DNA from: Alviniconcha marisindica
Taxonomy: Eukaryota > Mollusca > Gastropoda > Provannidae
Direction of reading: 5' to 3'
Length of the DNA stretch: 64,000 nucleotides
Assembly: GCA_018857735.1 (NCBI GenBank)
Contig: JABMCL010001056.1
Coordinates: forward strand, 1-64,000
Below, one piece after another: positions 11,201 to 22,247 of this stretch. Position numbers and translations under genes: made by a program. A model generated the notes under the pieces. That model was not told where the DNA came from, searched no databases, and saw nothing but the letters and a program-made list of their open reading frames with translations. The stretch's first letter is position 1, and each line of letters starts with the position of its first letter.

Positions 11201-12033
11201 ATTTTTTTATTATTTTTTATTTTTCTAAGTGATTTCTTTGGGGTTTCCCCTGGTTGCCCCTCATGCATGGAAAATAGATCATTTCATCTCGTGGATAGAT
11301 AGACTGTAGTAGACTGATGTTCTCTCTCATTGTGTCATGTACTTTGTATTTGATTGCTTGGTTTTGTATCATATTGTTTGTCGAACTCCCCACCCCCACC
11401 CCCCATTCGCCAATGGTTAATGAGAAAAACCAATTAACATAATTTATAGATAACACAATAACAAAGAAACAACGAAAGGAAAAATATGATAATTAGCGAA
11501 CTTCATACACACAAGAACGACAATATAACCATGAAACAAAAAAATAATGTTAAATGAATAACTAACCAATAAGAAATAAATCATCAAGAGTGATGGATGT
11601 ATATACACAATTATGTGCAAAAGGAGAGAAATATGTCAATAAGTCAACGTAACGATAGAGTCACGATAAAAGAAGAGTAAAATCACAGTATTCTCTAACT
11701 AAAGCTAAAACTTTCAAACTGCGCTTTGACCCACAATTGATGGCTACGAATATGACTGATGTTGAGTGAAATTGTTCACTTCTTGATCTCAGTGTTTCAC
11801 AGAACTTGTAACTCTTTTGTGTGCCGTGTTTTATTGTCGTTGTTTTATTATTGTTGATGATCATCATGCTGACGATAATGATGATGATGACGATCACGAC
11901 GTTCTTGCAAGATTGCTGTGTGCTCACATATATGCATATTTTATCGATAGGGGGTATCCCCCCCCCCCACCTTCCCTTTGTTATGTTTCAGCATGCAAAT
12001 TGATTTTTCCTCTGTGTAACTAGTCATTCAATC
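11201..12033. other. No feature recognised
   Basis: AT-rich sequence with a short GATGAT-rich patch near 11865-11895. No gene or mobile element recognised. Confidence 0.5.
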
Positions 12034-12172
12034 TTGCCGTTCACACACACACACACACCTACCGACACACACACTCACACACACACACACACAACGACAC
12101 AAAACACGACACACACACACACACATCACACACACACACTACACAACACACACAACACACACCACACCACAC
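12034..12172. repeat. CA microsatellite
   Basis: Interrupted (CA)n with several CACAA variants. Confidence 0.9.
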
Positions 12173-12458
12173 CTTTGATATTTGCAATCACAAGTCAGAG
12201 TGTTCTAACTTCAAGTTGTTTCTGTAGTCGTTTTTGTATTGATGGAACCTTTTTCTTCTCTATGAAGATTCGTTCATAGAATATTGTGAATATGTTTTAT
12301 TGTTCAAAGAAGATTGTGAATACATTTTATTTAAAAGAGATGTAATATATTCTTACGGTAACCCGCTGAAAATAAAATATAAAATTCTGACTGGGACAGT
12401 CTTTCTTGTGACGTGTACCATAAACAGTACTTTTCTCTCTCACTCTCATTGCCTCCCT

Positions 12459-12581
12459 CGTGTGTGTGTATGTGGGCGTGCGTGCGTGCGCGCGCGCGGC
12501 GTGCGTGCGTTTTAGAGTGTTTACGGATGTCGCGCGCGCGCGCGCGACGCACGTGTGTGTGGTGTGTGTGTTTGTGTGTGT

Positions 12582-12640
<59 letters not shown>
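12459..12640. repeat. GT/GC alternating microsatellite
   Basis: (GT)n, (GTGC)n and two CGCGCGCG blocks occur within 180 bases, nearly all alternating purine and pyrimidine. A TTAGAGTGTTTACGGATG block occurs twice, near 12510 and 12650, so the satellite sits in a short duplication. Confidence 0.85.
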
Positions 12641-13009
12641 ACACTATGTTAGAGTGTTTACGGATGCCGTTTATGAATAGATTTTGTTGAGGGAGAACTG
12701 CCTGGCGAAAATCGAGTGAAATCGTATTAAAGGAAAAGTCCAAGGTTTTTTAAGTACGCAAAATGACCATCGAAATGAACAAATGAGTCACAAGTTCAGT
12801 TGAGATTTAATGAAATAAAAAATGAGAAAAAAGAAAATGTTGGGTTTTTAATCGATTTTAATTTCTGTAGGCTGGCCGCGACTACAGTCTCGGGGTTCTC
12901 CATCAGTCACGTGACTTCTTCGGAAGTGACGTCATCCTGGGGAGTCATGCGGTGCCATCTTAGATTGTTTCATGATGTGTATGCGTTTGGTCGACAAAAA
13001 GCTCTAACC

Positions 13010-13195
13010 ATGCCGGCCTACTGTTTCAGCAACTGTAACAACTCACAAGCAACCCAAGCATAACTATGCAGTTCCCGCTGAATCGATCCGCTGTGAGGCG
13101 AAAATGGGTCAAATTTTGTACAGTTCAAACGAGCTGACTTTGATGCTGCGCCTCAGTCACGCCCATCTTGTACAGCACATGTGTTCACCAAACCA
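13010..13195 (+). pseudogene. Broken THAP-type zinc-finger fragment
   Basis: It starts ATG with MPAYCFSNCNNS, giving a C-x3-C pair right after the initiator as in THAP domains. A stop follows at codon 18. After one frame change comes FPLNRSAVRRKWVKFC, matching the conserved F-P and R-K-W region. After a second frame change comes KRADFD and then C-T-A-H-V-F, the expected C-x2-H pair followed by F. The second Cys and the C-x2-H pair are about 44 codons apart, inside the family range. The frameshifts and stop make it nonfunctional. It is probably the 5' end of a lost transposase gene. Confidence 0.6.
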
Positions 13196-13245
13196 ATATA
13201 ATCGAATACAAATGGTGTTTGCTTCAAATCGGAATTTGTAGGGCT

Positions 13246-14624
13246 GTAGTCACAGGGTAACCGACTTGGAAAAATTCCAGTTCGAATCCCAAGGGGATGA
13301 ATATGACGACAGCAAGCGCGCATGATACAAAATTGAGGATACACTGATCCATGAATAAGCGCTAAAAGGCAAAGCAAAAGCTAACACGAATCCTACGGCA
13401 GAAAGGCCGTGAAAGAAAGAGACTGTAACACAAATGCCTGTGGCAAGAAGAACATACCACAATGCCTGTGGCAAAGAAAATCAGACCACACCCAAACGCT
13501 GGTGGCAACGAAAATGGCTGCCCTAATCAGGCAAGCAAACAGCTGACACCAAATGAAAGAAACAAACATAAGGTGGAAAAAACCCCAAACGCCATCGCTG
13601 CAGGTGGTGGGGAACACACACACACACAAAACACCCCAAATCACAACAGTTTGTCTGCAACAAAGGAGTGGACAACAAAAGAGTGGACGACTACAGCCAT
13701 AAGAGCACAGAGCAAAATAACTGTGCCAACGACAAACCGATGGAGAGCCATCAAAGCACTAACTAACTCTAACTAACCCTCACTAACTAACCGGCTTCCA
13801 TCTAGAAAAACAGGCTGCAGACTGTAAAGCAAAACGCTAATCAGGACTACCGATGACCAAACATCGGGATGTAAGCAAATGCAGACGACAAGAGAAATAC
13901 AAAATGGCTGCCCTAATCAGGTAAGCTAACAAGCGGCCAATAAACCAAAGATAAAAAAAGAACAAAAAAGAACGCATGGTCAAAAGAAGAAGGGAAAAAG
14001 AGAGAGAAACAAACAAACACTTTCTGAAAAGAAAGAGGAGGCAAGTATTGTCAGCGAGCAACGACACAAAGGCTGGATACCGTAATCCGTGTACACGATA
14101 AACCTAGCAGTGACAACAACACGTCAGGGCAACAGACGCTCACGGAACTAACCCCACAGAAAGAATGAGTAGTCTCGTTAAACATCGAGACTACCCCCTC
14201 ACTCGTACATCGTAAATGAACTATATAACTCAAAAAACAAAAGGGCAAGCCAAGAGAAAAAAACGGTGAATGGCAAAACCGGTAACTAGCCAAACTCCTA
14301 ACCCCAAACCCTAACCCAGGGTCTATTTGACTAGAACGAACAAAACTTTTTCATTTTTACATATGATAAACAAACAAGGATACATTGGGAAATAAAATAA
14401 AACACTCAATAAAAGGCAGGCTCCCTCATGAGGTCTAGCCTGTTGTGAAAAGCTCGAGTAAATCAGAACGAAAAGGACTGAAACGCCACGCACCTAACAG
14501 GGCTCGAAACAGATGAAATACAAGGAGGAAATAAACAAAGGCCCAACTACTGACAATGGCGTCGGAGCTTCATCCTTGGAGATTCGAACTGGAATGTTTT
14601 CCAAGTCGGTTACCCTGTGGCTAC
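13246..14624. mobile_element. Nested 1.38-kb inverted-repeat element
   Basis: The left end starts GTAGTCACAGGGTAACCGAC and continues TTGGAAAAATTCCAGTTCGA. The right end, read on the - strand, starts GTAGCCACAGGGTAACCGAC and is near-identical over about 50 bases. Internal sequence includes repeated ATGCCTGTGGCAA and AAATGGCTGCCCTAATCAGG blocks. No coding capacity. It appears inserted within the 12726-14835 element. Confidence 0.65.
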
Positions 14625-14835
14625 TAGCCATTTTTCAGCGACTCCCCAGAGTGACGTAGTGCGCATATGTGCACATGATTTTCAGCGTAATGGCGACGCT
14701 TTCGGTACGACAGAAAATGACTGTTTCGTGCATTTATAACTCTCAGATCACAATTTCACCTACATCATTGTTCTCAGCGAACTTTAACGGAAATCGTGTC
14801 AAAAATCACCCCAAACCTTGGACTTGTCCTTTAAT

Positions 14836-15589
14836 GTGCACGACGTCATTATATATCCTGCTAGTGCTCTTTCATCTTCCCCTTAATCCATGGCAGGAAA
14901 GGCAGCACCTGCGTGAGGGCGGCTTGTGACTGTGGACTTTCACTTCCTGTGACCAGTGGTCGCCAGTCTAGAGATGACGCATTTCAGTCCTTTACACACC
15001 AGCGGTCCACCGCTGTCCCCTATGACGTCATCAATACGCAACGTCACGTGCACAGTAGCCTACGTCACGATTTTACTGGAACATGTACTGGTGTATGTCA
15101 CACGCACGCGAAACACGCACGCACGCACCCACCGGCCACCCACACACACACACAAAACGTTCTCTCCTCCTCCCCTCTCTGCCCCGCCCACTCTCATCTC
15201 CACCCTCACCCCGCGCCCTCCCATACCGCTGGCTTGCTGGGTACTTCCCTTGAAACGTACTGAGGATGCTTCTCGCTTCGTCGCTCTCCGAGGGATGAGT
15301 CGCCCTCATCTCTCTCCCCGTCTTCGCCACCCCTCCATCCGGCTCGCCCCCTCCTCTCCATCCTCATCACTCTCTCCATCTCTCCTCACCACACCACACA
15401 CACACAAGTGACTAAAACATACAAGGCCTACTGATCATAAAAAACAACGAAACCCTATTGACGAAATGACGTCTGCTATACCGAGTTAAAAAGAAGAAGG
15501 AGAGAGGATTTTGTTACTACGTCACAGTCCGTTCGCATCAAAGTGAAGGCCAGCGTACTGTCTCCGGTGTCGTGTAGGAGAGACGGGGG

Positions 15590-15624
<35 letters not shown>

Positions 15625-16169
15625 GGGGAGAAGATTTTATTTTTATTTTTTAAATGGCTGTATAATGTATGCTCTCTTCACAGGACTGAATTGTTTGCGT
15701 TCATTTTATAAGGCATTTCAAAGAAATAGGAGCCAGCATTACAAACAATGTAGACAGTGGCAAATCTTTCTTCTTTGTTCCATTTTTTTTTTTTTTGCCT
15801 TAAGACCGCACACTCTTGGCGCGAAGGTTTGCGCACTGCACTCTTTTTTCTTTCTTTTTTAATGGCGACTGTTTGTTGAGAGATTGTCGACTGCTTCATG
15901 CCAACGTAAAAAATATCGCAAATGATGTTAGTGATTTTTACACACACACACACACACACGCACACACACACGCACGCATGCACGCCGGACGCAGACGCAC
16001 GCGCGCGCGCACACACACACGCACCACATTATTATACACAACACACATAACACCCCCCCCAACCAACAACCCCCCGGAACGCAACGCAGCATACTGACCC
16101 AAAAGAGACAAAATTCAAACTCATAACACTGACTAACCGACAAAAGACTGACGACGGAGTTAGAGAGAG

Positions 16170-16246
<77 letters not shown>

Positions 16247-16805
16247 GAGAGAGAGAGAGAGAGCAGAGAGTACATTTTAGTTTACGAGGATAGTGGGGAG
16301 AGCGACAGAGAGAAGAATTTTTTCCATCCATCCCTCGCCCAGGAACTACTATTAACTAAGGATAAAATGATCATGCAGTAAGAGAGAGAGGGAGGTGGGC
16401 GGGTGAAGGGGTGGGGGGTGGTGGGGGGGGGGGGGGGGGCTGAAGTATACAGCGTGGCCCTGAATATACGGCGTGACCCTGGTCCAGGAAGGCGGAAACA
16501 GCACGCCACATGGGTAAATCAGATGTGCAGCAAACGGTCGTGTTTGACCACCACACCTATATATATATATATAAAGTTTTAATAATTATAGTAGTACTTC
16601 ACCGTGTCAGTGGAGCGGGATTGAAAGTAAACGTTTTATTGTTTTGTTTTGTTTTTTTACCAAAAAAAAAAAAAAAAAGCACCAAAACAAATGATCTTCC
16701 GAAAAATAAAAAAGTCTATTATCAAAGCCGAAATAAAAGAATGAACCCGTCACGAAACTGTCGCCGAAATGTTTTTTTGCTTTTGTTTGTTTTCTTTTCT
16801 GCACT
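14836..16805. other. Gene-free region with simple repeats
   Basis: Holds a C-rich/CA stretch (15100-15410), poly-G (about 15585-15623), alternating CA/CG (15936-16022), a long (GA)n (about 16160-16265), another poly-G (about 16418-16438) and a short (TA)n at about 16558. No exon recognised. Confidence 0.6.
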
Positions 16806-17099
16806 ACCGTGCATCGCTGAAACACGCCACTGAGGAGGACATCAAAGAACTCCGAGACGTGGTCTCCATGCAACTGCTTCGAGAAGCCCTAATATAACTG
16901 CAACAGTGGTCCTGTGGGTGCGGGGCATAAAGGCACACTCGACGACTTTCTGGGCAAGATGAACTTGCACGATCATCCCAATGCAAACACCGATACAGCA
17001 CCAGTCGGTACAGGTGAGGCGGCACCAGTCGGTACAGGTGAGGCGGCACTCAAAATTGTCGATTTCGTGCCATCTGCTATGGTGGCAGAGGAAGACTAA
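16806..17099 (+). other. Unidentified short coding-like fragment
   Basis: A frame from 16914 to 17099 encodes 61 residues with TLDDFLGKMNLHDHP, a doubled APVGTGEAA motif and ALKIVDFVPSAMVAEED, ending just before the SINE at 17105. An upstream frame (about 16818-16886) reads LKHATEEDIKELRDVVSM. The composition resembles a protein more than random sequence. I recognise no family, and it could be debris of a mobile element. Confidence 0.25.
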
Positions 17100-17104
17100 G
17101 TTAG

Positions 17105-17452
17105 GGACAAGAGCTTTTGGTCTCATCTGAAAGACTTTGGCTCCTGAGTCGGAATTCGGCTCAGCCTGGGGCGGGCGCAACGCGGTCGAGCACATAATCG
17201 CCGGTGGGTCACTGACCCATCCATTTTGAGTCAATGGTGACCACGTTCGATCGTGCTTAACTTCGAGGGGCCATTTCGAGAGCGGCGAGTACTCTTGCTC
17301 TGCGACACCAAAGGCAAAGCTACAAAGACACAGAGTGTCCATAATCCACAACTTGACTTTTGAAGACTGAGAGGAGAGCCGAAACGGAATCGAACGAACC
17401 GAGGTCCTTGTGCTTACCGGTCGCCTGACGCTATACCAAGCCAGCTCACCAA
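17105..17452 (-). mobile_element. tRNA-derived SINE, - strand copy
   Basis: Read on the - strand it begins GCTGGCTTGGTATAGCGTCA and carries GGTTCGTTCGATTCC, a pol III B-box-like motif. About 300 bases follow that nearly match the + strand copy at 19871-20290. Known SINEs are transcribed from such internal promoters; here the motif is the evidence and activity is unknown. Confidence 0.7.
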
Positions 17453-17636
17453 ACTGTTTTGGAAAATAGGGGCTTACGAGTCCACTGAGAGACCACGGTC
17501 GGTCTATTAGGGACGGGGGGGGCCCGCCCCCCCCCCCCCCCCCCCCCCCGGGGGGTTTTGGTTCAGAAAGTTTAAGGGCCCCCAAAACCAAAAGGTTTTT
17601 AGGGACGGGGGGGGGGGGAAGCCCAAGGGCCCACCC

Positions 17637-17935
17637 CACATAGTTCAGGAGCTGTTTTGAGAGTCGAGGAGGCCGTCCTGAGCTGTCCGCCCTAAGGGTT
17701 TTTCGGGTTTTCCCGGGGGGGGGGATGTAAAAAATTTTATTGAACCGTGTTTTCGGCTTGGTCACAATTTTCCCTAAAGTCCCTGACATCTGAGGACATT
17801 AAGCATCACTTCATCATCATCATGTTACCACCAGAATCAGAACTCAGCAACTGTGTGAAAGTCGAGGTGGCCGTCCTGGGCTCCGTCCCTAAAAAGGCTA
17901 CTGTTTCTGTGTACGTAAAGTAACACTCAACCAAC
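17637..17935 (-). mobile_element. Two interspersed-element copies in reverse orientation
   Basis: The first copy (17637-17822) runs from TAGTTCAGGAGCTG to GACATCTGAGGACATTAAGC and ends in CATCATCATCAT. Its middle is damaged by a homopolymer-like patch. The second (17836-17935) keeps the AGGTGGCCGTCCTGGGCT block and TACGTAAAG. Both match the family described at 5118-5303. Confidence 0.7.
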
Positions 17936-17974
17936 CAACCACCAGAATAATTTCGGGAGGGGGGGGGGGGGTTA

Positions 17975-18241
17975 TTCCAGGATATGAATGTCCCCATCAA
18001 CCTCCGGCGGAAGACAGTTCCACTCGGCAATAGTCCGAGTCCGGAAGAATGTGTTTTGCCGGTAGGCAGTCTTACGCTGGAATATTGGTAGCGGCATTGT
18101 GCGACTGTCGTGGTGATCTTGCGGGGGAGTTGGGGGCAGACAGGATGTTGGAGTTGCCGGATGACCACCTCTCCATGATGGTGTTTGAAGAAAGTGGTTA
18201 GCCTTGCTCAGTGTAGTCTGCGCGACTTCAGAGGCCGCCAC
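17975..18241 (-). pseudogene. LINE reverse-transcriptase ORF, 3' end fragment
   Basis: The - strand frame contains SRTMPLPIFQRKTAYRQNTF, then FRTRTIAEWNCLPPEV. This is the R-x-FF-xRT-x-WN-LP-V pattern common at the C terminus of ORF2 proteins in non-LTR retrotransposons. Only the terminal region survives, and it is opposite in orientation to the LINE that follows. Confidence 0.65.
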
Positions 18242-18244
18242 TGC

Positions 18245-19745
18245 CTCAGCTCACCGCCCACAAACAGATATACGATTCCATTAAACAGAAAGTATCAAAC
18301 CTTGTAGATAAAGCCAAACAAGCCTACTACTCTGCCAAGATTCAGTCTAGCACAATTTGTAAACAGCTCTTTCAAAACTTTAACACCATCCTCGGCAAAA
18401 GCAGTTCTTCACCTCTTCCTTCAACGTTTGACGCCCCCCCCAATTCCTTTTCTAAAAATTTAAACCTTTTAAAAACTTTAACACCCCCCGGGAAAACTTT
18501 TCCCCTTTCCTTCAACGTTTAAACCTCCCAAATTCTTTTCTGATTACTTCACTGAAAAAAATCCGCACCATCAAAACAATTTCCCCCCCCCCAAAACCCC
18601 AACTGCGGAAAATTCTTTCGTTGGAAACCCCTTTGCAAATTTTTTGGGGCCCCGTCACTGATGAAATTTGTCTTAAAGATAATCAACAGTGCACCCGCCA
18701 AGTCTTGTAAACTCGATCCCATTCCCACCACGCTTCTTTATGAAAACCTCGACATCCTCTTGCCGACCATCACGATCATCAGCACATCTCAGGGCTCAGT
18801 ACTGGGGCCCATTCTCTTCGTCCTGTACACTGCACCTCTCTCCGATATCATAGCTAGCCACTCTGTAAACCATCAGCTTTTCGCAGATGACACACAGCTC
18901 CAGAAATCCGCTCCTCTCAGTGAATTGACCAACCCCACCAAAGAACTCAATGCATGCACAGCCGACATAAAAACATGGATGACCGAAAATCAGCTGAAAC
19001 TGAACGACAAAACAGCTTTTCTCTTTCCCTTTTCGTCTTCCTTGAAACCTTCCATCGTTTTAGTCCCTCCCTGATTCGATTACTCTTGGCTCTCACATCC
19101 TATTTTCTGATTCTGCCAGGAACCTTCGATTCATTCTTGACTAAAAACCGTCCATGAAGAGGCGTCATAGAAAGCTGTCAAACTGCTTATTTCGGGCATT
19201 AGTTCGATCCTCAGGTTTCTCACTGAAGATGCAGCCAAGACTCTTGTTACTTCCTATATCCTCTCACGGTTCAGCGACTACTGCAAATGTTTTCCCCCAT
19301 GGGTTTAATTTTGGCCCCCCTGTAAAAAATTTTTAATTTTTTAAAAAATTTTTCAAGACCCGACTCGTTCTCTTTGGGACCCCGTCACCACCACTCAACG
19401 CCTCTCCGGGGAAAAAATGCACTGGCTTCCCATTTTAGAACTGTATTAAGTATAAAGTCCCCTTGTACGTGTTTCAGTGCTATACATGGGTTTTGGTCCT
19501 GCTTATCTCTCTGAACTGCCCATTCTACACCCCCGTCTCGTACAAAAACGCGGCTCTTCTTCCGACCCCCCGCATGCTGAAAATCCAACAATAAACCCAA
19601 ACCCGAGACTCGTGGCCAGTTTCGCACCTTCTCTTACTTTGGGCACCCCATTTGGAATTCCCTCCCAAAGACCTTTGACACCCGCTCAACCCTGTCATCT
19701 TTTAAAGCCACCAACTGAAAACTTCCTCTTTTCACAGTATTTTCC
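18245..19745 (+). pseudogene. CR1/L2-like LINE ORF2 remnant (reverse transcriptase)
   Basis: In order: a linker with YDSIKQKVSNLVDKAKQAYY and [36 protein letters not shown]; a junction lacking the middle of the polymerase; [13 protein letters not shown]; the catalytic FADD motif in [10 protein letters not shown]; and a C-terminal part with an HWLP box and remnants of the terminal domain. The frame is broken many times. Part of the RT core between the LDPIP and QGSVLGP motifs is deleted, and patches at 18425-18655 and 19300-19345 look like homopolymer-type errors. The order matches Jockey-superfamily ORF2. It is not functional. Confidence 0.8.
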
Positions 19746-19870
19746 CCCGACAGTATTATCATTTCCCAGTTTTTTGCTACGTAATTGTGCATGTGTGCGC
19801 GTCAGTGTGTGCGCGGGGTGAGGAAATGAGTCGAAAGGGCAACTTTGAAAATAATTTTTGGACAAAAGGG

Positions 19871-20290
19871 TGCGCTGGCTTGGTATAGCGTCAGGCGACC
19901 GGTAAGCACAAGGACCTCGGTTCGTTCGATTCCGTTTCGGCTCTCCTCTCAGTCTTCAAAAGTCAAGTTGTGGATTATGGACACTCTGTGTCTTTGTAGC
20001 TTTGCCTTTGGTGTCGCAGAGCAAGAGTACTCGCCGCTCTCGAAATGGCCCCTCGAAGTTAAGCACGATCGAACGTGGTCACCATTGACTCAGAATGGAT
20101 GGGTCAGTGACCCACCGGCGATTATGTGCTCGACCGCGATGCGCCCGCCCTGAGCTGAATCAGTTCCGACTCAGGAGCCAAGCAGACTGTGCAGATTCTT
20201 CAAAAAGTCTTTCCGGGATGAGACTAGAGCCAAGCAGACTCTGCAGATTCTTCAAAAAGTCTTTCCGGGATGAGACTATAAGCTCTTCAG
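19871..20290 (+). mobile_element. tRNA-derived SINE, + strand copy with internal duplication
   Basis: It begins GCGCTGGCTTGGTATAGCGT, has the B-box-like GTTCGATTCC, and is near-identical to the reverse copy at 17105-17452. A roughly 54-bp piece near its 3' end (AGCCAAGCAGACT...CCGGGATGAGACT) is present twice in tandem. The end at about 20290-20335 fuses into a reversed head of the interspersed element (GACATCCGGGGACA). Confidence 0.7.
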
Positions 20291-20335
20291 TGTCCCTAAC
20301 TCATGTCAAATGACATCCGGGGACACTGATTAAGA

Positions 20336-20917
20336 ACCAAACGACGACTCGGTATAACCTGAACCGACCCCCCCCCCCCCCCCCCCCCCCCCCCCCTTCC
20401 CACCACCGATGTGCATGCAAACTGAACTTGAAAATCTGAACATACACCGATGTTAAACTGAGATCATGTATTCCATGTCAGAGTTTGGTGGTTTATCATT
20501 GCCGGATGACCAAACTAAATAACCCACCATGCACCGAAAAGTGTTGACTGAGTCTTCATCATGTCAGCCGTTTGGACTATACTGACGCAAGAAGAAGATG
20601 AATTAATGAAAGGCCGTTAACACCCATTACTTTCTCTGTCTCTGTCTGTCTCAGTGTCTGTCTCCCAGTGTCTCAGTGTAGTAAGGGGTAGTCAGTCTGC
20701 CGGGGTAGTAGTCTCTCTCTCTTTCTCTATTTTAATGCAGGACTCCTTCTGGTCAGTGGTGACAGTGTATGTCTCCCTCAGTCCGGCCTGCCTTCTCTCC
20801 TATCTCGTGGGTCCCCGCCAGCGGTATACCGTGCCCACTCAGTCCGTTTTCGCAGGTACTGACTGCCGGAATGGGCATTAAGCAAGTTTAACCAAAACAA
20901 GGCCTTACGTCGTTCGT
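20336..20917. other. No gene; poly-C run
   Basis: Includes a C run of about 30 at 20368-20397 and a CTGTCTCAGTGT-rich patch near 20640. Nothing else recognised. Confidence 0.5.
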
Positions 20918-21008
20918 TCAATGTTGTTTTACGTCCACAGCGAGCGTACGGGCTGTTAGTGACTCCTGGGACGGCCACCTCGACTTCCACACAGCTCCTG
21001 AGCTTCGA
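20918..21008 (+). mobile_element. Interspersed element, 3' half
   Basis: TGTTTTACGTCCACAGCGAG through CACACAGCTCCTGAGCTTCG matches the second half of the family described at 5118-5303. Confidence 0.65.
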
Positions 21009-21928
21009 CCAAGCCCTACAATCAATCAACCGAAATAAGTACTGCGGAGCGGCCGGCGGCTCCGCCGCCGCGAACTCACAGGCCGGCTTTCCTCTGGGCC
21101 GGACTTCTTGCCGACCCAAAACCTTGCATGGAACATCGGTAATAGTCCGAGAGGTAACTTGAGCTACCGTGCACCCCCCCCCCCCCCGCCCCCTCCCCAG
21201 TACTCAGCCAAATTAGTCTCAAAAGTGTGCCAAACACGTTACAGCTTGTTTCCAAGAAATCTTTTGGGGTGCACCAGAGTTACAGCCCTTGATGGAAGGG
21301 TACCGTTTTCCCACACCGACTGAAGACGCCAAGGCGCGGTAGAAAAACACCTGATTTAAATCACCGAGAAATAGTGTTTTATTGATAATATTGATTAAAA
21401 TCAATAATATAAGTGTGTGTGATAAATGCTTTCTGCGCTGTCTAAAACAAATTCGAAATATGGCACTAGTTCACAGTGACTCATGGGTGGTCAGTTTATC
21501 ATGTATAGTAGTTTAGTACTTCTCAGTGATGTGGACAATCTCAGAAATGAATAATAAGTCCTTCCTTTTTGTGGCAAAAATTCTACATCGTTCTTTTCAT
21601 TTATTTTTGCTTCAAAATACCACAGTTAGGGTCTTGGGTTTATTTTCAACCCAATTTTGTGATGCTGTGGCGTGTCTGGTTGTCCTAGTACTGGATTTAC
21701 CTCCCCTACCCCCCAGCTCCAAGAACGATACCAGAAGCATTGCAGGTCAAGTTACCTTTCGGACTATAATAACCTGAGCCATCATTAAAAAACACACGTC
21801 TCTTTTAATTTTTAGATCAGTGCAGGCTTTCATTGTTGTTAATAAGTTTAAAATTTGTTGATTTGATCGATTCGTCTAAAGTAGCCTAACAGTTGTACAG
21901 GCAAGCTGTACTGTTATTGGCATAGTTA
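21009..21928. other. No feature recognised upstream of the MACROD gene
   Basis: Contains a short C run near 21173-21187 and otherwise unique sequence. The MACROD promoter is expected in or near here, but I see no diagnostic core-promoter motif. Confidence 0.4.
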
Positions 21929-22111
21929 TTGGGCCTGATCGCCAAGGGACGTCACTCGTGCGACAAAGCAATGAACCCCAGTCGAGCAACATTGCGTTGT
22001 TTCGCTTTTGCCGTGTTTGATCGTTTTCTCTCTTCGTCTGTACATTCTAGATATCGGTGCACTCTGTTTTCCAGCTTGTACTGGAGTCAGCAAGTCCGGG
22101 TTGTTTCAGCT
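21929..22111 (+). CDS. Possible N-terminal extension of MACROD exon 1 (presequence-like)
   Basis: The frame of exon 1 stays open upstream of the ATG at 22112, with in-frame ATGs at 21929 and 21971. From 21971 it adds 47 residues beginning MNPSRATLRCFAFAVFDRFL. They are rich in Arg, Ser and aromatics and nearly free of acidic residues, which is the composition of a mitochondrial targeting peptide. Human MACROD1 has such a presequence and MACROD2 does not. A TTGTTTCAG just before 22112 could instead be a splice acceptor, so the extension is uncertain. Confidence 0.4.
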
Positions 22112-22247
22112 ATGGATCGGTTTGTGAAGAAAAGCCCGCGAAAGAAAAGCCCCACTGTTGATGCAAGCTCTTCCAGTTCCAGTTCAAGTTCTAGGTCGCA
22201 TGCTACAAGAGCAAGCATCGTTGAGGAGGAAGTGCGGGCAGAAATAG
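22112..22247 (+). CDS. MACROD: MACROD exon 1
   Basis: Starts [20 protein letters not shown], with a run of nine Ser, and ends at GAAATAG|GTAAGT in phase 1. The basic KKSPRKK patch could serve in nuclear import if this ATG is used; that is inference. Confidence 0.85.

Larger units (their letters stand above)
12726..14835. mobile_element. 2.1-kb terminal-inverted-repeat DNA transposon remnant
   Basis: The left end starts ATTAAAGGAAAAGTCCAAGG. The right end, read on the - strand, starts ATTAAAGGACAAGTCCAAGG; the two agree at 22 of 23 bases. Further in, the arms share CTGGGGAGTC with an adjacent GTGACGT block, in inverted orientation (about 12930-12955 and 14640-14660). The element contains a broken THAP-type zinc finger (13010-13195) and a second, nested inverted-repeat element (13246-14624). 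THAP domains are shared with P-element transposases, so a P-like origin is plausible. I see no clear target-site duplication and no catalytic domain. Confidence 0.7.

Noticed and set aside
14290..14320. Interstitial telomere-like CCCTAA repeats
   Set aside because: Only two or three degenerate CCTAACCC-type units occur, inside the inverted-repeat element, which is no more than local low complexity.
16842..17789. 315-codon - strand frame
   Set aside because: It runs through a SINE, an interspersed element and a homopolymer patch, so it is a composite of repeats and not a gene.
19871..19945. tRNA gene
   Set aside because: Only the B-box-like motif is good. The cloverleaf does not form and the block continues into a SINE body with a second copy at 17105-17452.
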